From Paenibacillus sp. V4I7 (GTDB taxonomy: Bacteria; Bacillota; Bacilli; Paenibacillales; NBRC-103111), in NCBI RefSeq assembly GCF_030817275.1, contig NZ_JAUSZD010000002.1, positions 1,674,001 through 1,738,000 of the forward strand: a stretch of 64,000 nucleotides of DNA, read 5' to 3'. The first letter of the stretch is position 1. Every line of letters starts with the position of its first letter. Positions 63,096-64,000 of the stretch are shown here, in pieces. The notes below the pieces were generated by a model. It was not told the DNA's origin and ran no database searches. It saw only the letters and a list, made by a program, of their open reading frames with translations. The position numbers were made by a program, and so were the translations under genes.

Positions 63096-64000
63096 ATGAG
63101 CATAAACAAATTGAGAATTGGTGTAATCGGAGCAGGGTCGATATCCGATATGCACTTTGAGTCCTATGCAAAGCAAGCAGACGCAGAATTGGTTGCCGTA
63201 TGTGATCTGAATCGTCAAAGAGCGGAGGATAAAGCCGCCAAGTATAATGTTGAACATATTTACACCGATTATCGGGAGCTTCTGGACAATCCAGAAGTGG
63301 ATGCTGTAAGTATTTGTACATGGAATAATACACATGCAGAGATTAGCATTGCAGCTTTGCGTGCTGGCAAGCATGTTCTAGTAGAGAAACCACTTTGCAA
63401 AACAGTGGAAGAGGCTGAGCGCATTCAAGACGCCGTTCGTGAAACAGGGAAAATTCTGCAGGTCGGTTTTGTACGAAGATATGATACCAATGCTCAGCTC
63501 GTTAAGCGCTTTATCGATAATGGCGATTTGGGAGAATTGTACTATGCCAAAGCTTCGTGTCTTCGTCGATTAGGTAATCCAGGAGGTTGGTTTGCTGATT
63601 CAGAACGTTCTGGCGGCGGACCTTTAATCGATATTGGTGTACATGTGATTGACTTATGCTGGTACTTAATGGGTAGACCAAAGCCTGTATCGGTTAGTGG
63701 TCATACGTATAATAAGCTCGGGAATCGGGCGAATGTACGCAATCTTTCCTTTTACAAAGCAGCTGATTACAATGTTGATTTGAATACGGTTGAAGATATG
63801 GCCAATGCCTTAATTCGGTTTGAAAATGGGGCTTCCTTAATGGTTGATGTTAGCTTTACTCTTCATGCCAAAAAGGATGAAATCGCAGTCAAGCTGTACG
63901 GAGATAAAGGCGGAGTGGAATTGGAGCCTGAGCTTGTCCTCGTTACGGAAATGCTGGATACCATTTTGAATGTAACGCCACAGACAGATAACAAATCTAT
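63096..64000 (+). CDS. Gfo/Idh/MocA family oxidoreductase, 3' end cut by window
   Basis: The frame is open from ATG 63096 to the last base (about 301 residues visible). N-terminal Rossmann motif RIGVIGAGSISDMHF, the catalytic EKP in LVEKPLCK and the conserved GGGPLIDIGVHVIDLCWYL in the C-terminal domain are all present. NAD(P)-dependent oxidation of a sugar or inositol-like substrate is expected. GAAGGAGG is about 14 bases upstream of ATG 63096, a rather long spacing, but no better start exists. It is the third member of this family in the window. No regulator is adjacent on this side. Confidence 0.87.
   Translation, partial: MSINKLRIGVIGAGSISDMHFESYAKQADAELVAVCDLNRQRAEDKAAKYNVEHIYTDYRELLDNPEVDAVSICTWNNTHAEISIAALRAGKHVLVEKPLCKTVEEAERIQDAVRETGKILQVGFVRRYDTNAQLVKRFIDNGDLGELYYAKASCLRRLGNPGGWFADSERSGGGPLIDIGVHVIDLCWYLMGRPKPVSVSGHTYNKLGNRANVRNLSFYKAADYNVDLNTVEDMANALIRFENGASLMVDVSFTLHAKKDEIAVKLYGDKGGVELEPELVLVTEMLDTILNVTPQTDNKS

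Noticed and set aside
63054..63374. Minus-strand frames of 106 and 80 codons near the right edge
   Set aside because: Antisense to the truncated Gfo/Idh/MocA gene, which has clear Rossmann and EKP motifs but lacks a stop only because the window ends.

Overview
The window reads as chromosomal DNA of an endospore-forming Bacillota of the Paenibacillus type. The signs are strong AGGAGG-type ribosome binding sites with frequent TTG and GTG starts, a three-gene GerA/GerC/GerB germinant receptor operon, LplABC-type sugar transporters paired with YesM/YesN two-component systems, a CcpA-type cre site and many sugar-specific regulators. Base composition is moderate. No rRNA, tRNA, CRISPR array, prophage or intact insertion sequence was seen.

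Region 1 (1-33988) is one large glycan-catabolic locus, all on the plus strand. It opens with a GH38 alpha-mannosidase cut by the window edge, a class II ketose-bisphosphate-type aldolase, a decayed fragment, a second GH38 and a GH2 beta-mannosidase, then a DeoR regulator. A control region follows (9297-9737) with a promoter covered by a cre site and three copies of the palindrome TGGGAACGTTCCC. The LacI regulator and an oligosaccharide ABC importer come next (two permeases and a lipoprotein). After them are an amidohydrolase, an (alpha/alpha)-barrel protein, a fourth operator copy, an Asp/Glu-racemase-family protein, a second copy of the aldolase + GH38 pair, a fuculose-phosphate-aldolase-family protein, a four-carbon-acid-sugar kinase, a GmhA-like SIS isomerase, a ROK kinase, a Sip1/GH36 enzyme, a broken FAD oxidoreductase, a GH20 hexosaminidase, an FGGY kinase and a tandem metallo-beta-lactamase-fold protein. 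None of the glycosidases has a visible signal peptide. My reading is that a mannose- and HexNAc-containing oligosaccharide is imported and taken apart in the cytoplasm; the final phosphorylation, isomerisation and aldol-cleavage steps do not match a pathway I can name.

Region 2 (34323-38099) is a germinant receptor operon in A-C-B order. Region 3 (38333-45382) is an LplABC-like ABC importer followed by its likely YesM/YesN sensor and regulator. Region 4 (45383-52411) holds a structured intergenic repeat, a decayed glycosidase with a discoidin-like C-terminus, an unusual regulator that joins a GGDEF-fold domain to a winged helix, and a four-gene operon (NAD-dependent epimerase, DHDPS-family protein, two Gfo/Idh/MocA oxidoreductases). 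The decayed gene and the four-gene operon share a near-identical palindrome placed over the -35 element, so they probably belong to one regulon run by the GGDEF-winged-helix protein.

Region 5 (52426-64000) is a mix of small units: a GNAT acetyltransferase; an AraC regulator divergent from a phytanoyl-CoA-dioxygenase-family protein and a LamG protein; two more copies of the structured repeat; a DUF559-like nuclease; a polar amino acid ABC importer; a PAS-GGDEF-EAL protein; a DeoR regulator divergent from an MFS transporter; and a Gfo/Idh/MocA oxidoreductase cut by the right edge.
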